Shown here: one piece after another, positions 32,475 through 33,362 of the stretch
How the letters are laid out: each line of letters starts with the position of its first letter
How positions within the stretch are numbered: the first letter of the stretch is position 1
From: an uncultured Bacteriovorax sp.
Lineage (GTDB): Bacteria; Bdellovibrionota; Bacteriovoracia; Bacteriovoracales; Bacteriovoracaceae
Direction: 5' to 3'
DNA: 33,362 bases
Assembly (NCBI GenBank): GCA_946480715.1
Contig: CAMLKK010000032.1
Coordinates: 1-33,362 of the forward strand
Position numbers and translations under genes: made by a program
Notes under the pieces: generated by a model
Databases searched by the model: none
What the model was told of the DNA's origin: nothing
What the model saw: the letters and a program-made list of their open reading frames with translations, nothing else

Positions 32475-33135
32475 GGCGGTTGATCTCACTTAAAGAAACA
32501 GAACGGCTAAAATAATTTCTCAATCTTTCATCATGAGAAACAAAAAGGAGCGTGAAACCACGTTTTTCACACAACCCTAATAAGAGCTGCATAAACTCCT
32601 GAGTATTTTTTTCATCCAAAGCGCTCGTCGGCTCATCAGCAATGACCAGCTTAGGTTCACCAATGAGTGCTCGGGCAGCAGCTACTCTTTGTTGTTGTCC
32701 AATGGAGAGATCCGTTACTTTTTTATGAGCATGCTCTCTCAATCCAAGAGCATTAATCAATTCCTCTGCTTGCTTTTCAAAATCTTCACGACTCCTTTTA
32801 CTGTTGATCAAACAAGGAAGAATAATATTTTCTTTAATATCCAAATAGGGAATGAGATTAAAAATTTGGAAAATGTAACCAATATTTTCTCCGCGAAGTC
32901 GATCACGTTTTGAAGCAGAAAGATCTTTTAAGTTATGTCCTAAAACCCAAAGATCACCTTTAGTTGGTGCTAAGACTCCAGCAATCAAATTTAGAAGAGT
33001 ACTTTTTCCATGACCAGAAGGACCATGTAAAAAAACTTTCTCGCCTTGTTTAATTTCTAAGCGAGAAATATTGATTGTAAGTGGAGTATGAAGGTTGTAA
33101 GAAAATTGGCAGTCGTTCAGTTCAATTACGTTCAC
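32467..33135 (-). CDS. LolD/MacB-type ABC ATPase
   Basis: 222 residues. Walker A GPSGHGKST (38-46), Q-loop in YIFQIFNLI, signature LSIGQQQRVAAARAL, Walker B LVIADEPTSALD and switch His (FVSHDERL). This is the compact ATPase class that pairs with FtsX-type permeases. The start is GTG at 33135 with AGGA about 8 bases upstream. It is coupled to the permease gene downstream by the overlap, and separated by 33 bases from the partial DUF3299-like gene, so all three probably form one operon. Confidence 0.92.
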   Translation of the reverse strand: MNVIELNDCQFSYNLHTPLTINISRLEIKQGEKVFLHGPSGHGKSTLLNLIAGVLAPTKGDLWVLGHNLKDLSASKRDRLRGENIGYIFQIFNLIPYLDIKENIILPCLINSKRSREDFEKQAEELINALGLREHAHKKVTDLSIGQQQRVAAARALIGEPKLVIADEPTSALDEKNTQEFMQLLLGLCEKRGFTLLFVSHDERLRNYFSRSVSLSEINRHD

Positions 33136-33168
33136 AAGGAAATCCTGTTATAGAGATCACAAAATTAT

Positions 33169-33362
33169 TTAAGGATGAGCTCCCGCTGGAGTTGGAGGAG
33201 TAAAATTTTTTAAGTCTTGAACTTTGAATCCTTCCATTTTGTAAGATGATTCTAAATCTGGATTTGATTCAACAGTTAATTTACCTGTTAGTTCAAGAGG
33301 TGCCATCGAAGGTTTAACCTTCGTTCCTTTTTTCATTTTTACAAGAATGAGCTGGTTGGCAG
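33169..33362 (-). CDS. DUF3299-like protein, C-terminal part (cut by window end)
   Basis: The minus-strand frame is open to the window edge and encodes 64 residues up to the TAA at 33169. It contains NQLILVKMKKGTKVKPSMAPL and ELTGKLTVES, then SSYKMEGFKVQDL and a Pro-rich tail ending PAGAHP. This matches the strand-turn-strand ending (M-x-V-K...P-L-x-V-T-G-x-L...Y-x-M) of DUF3299 proteins. They are small periplasmic proteins encoded beside LolD/FtsX-type transporters. The start and any signal peptide lie outside the window. The function of the domain is unknown. Confidence 0.6.
   Translation of the reverse strand, partial: ANQLILVKMKKGTKVKPSMAPLELTGKLTVESNPDLESSYKMEGFKVQDLKNFTPPTPAGAHP

Overview
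The window looks like chromosomal DNA of a low-GC Gram-negative bacterium. The best guess is a member of the Bdellovibrionota (Bacteriovorax/Peredibacter-like), from the many secreted hydrolases and lipoproteins, short intergenic gaps, a lysine-rich histone-like protein, and the mix of Tat HiPIP, EndA-type nuclease and S8 protease. No rRNA or other phylogenetic marker is present, so this placement is tentative. I found no tRNA, rRNA or CRISPR array.

Layout. 1-7.1 kb: 3' end of a metallophosphoesterase gene, an outer-membrane barrel-like protein, a histone-like protein, two-domain NAD+ synthetase, a DMT exporter, and a UDP-xylose-synthase-like epimerase followed by a glycosyltransferase. 7.1-10.9 kb: an accessory islet with a REP-type Y1 transposase gene, short orphan or decayed ORFs, a small four-helix membrane protein, two secreted proteins of unknown function, and about 250 bases (10698-10947) in which I see nothing. 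10.9-14.4 kb: a secreted lytic-transglycosylase-like protein preceded by a perfect start-codon hairpin, then a polar amino acid ABC importer (ATPase, permease, binding protein). 14.4-18.6 kb: ApaG, HiPIP, DTW/TapT, a lipoprotein coupled to endonuclease I, and FabH. 18.6-21.2 kb: two overlapping lipoprotein genes with a shared N-terminal motif, one resembling amidoligases and the other permuted papain-like amidases. 21.3-25.7 kb: subtilisin-like protease, RluA-type pseudouridine synthase, MATE exporter, membrane-bound hexapeptide acyltransferase. 25.7-29.6 kb: a light/oxidative-stress cluster of photolyase, TIGR01777 SDR, divergent CarH/LitR-like MerR regulator and glutathione peroxidase. 29.7-33.4 kb: two ABC systems facing each other, a NosFY-like ATPase/permease pair and a LolD/FtsX-type pair with the end of a DUF3299-like gene.

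The genes are packed tightly. Many convergent pairs abut or overlap at their stops (6 bp gap at 992/999, 18 bp overlap at 7071-7088, abutting at 18585/18586, 32 bp overlap at 23537-23568, and 4 bp overlaps at 25740, 29099 and 31221). Few intrinsic terminators are visible; the clear ones are near 1933, 15449 and 22688. The most promising under-described material is the lipoprotein pair at 18.6-21.2 kb, followed by the light-response cluster and the accessory islet.
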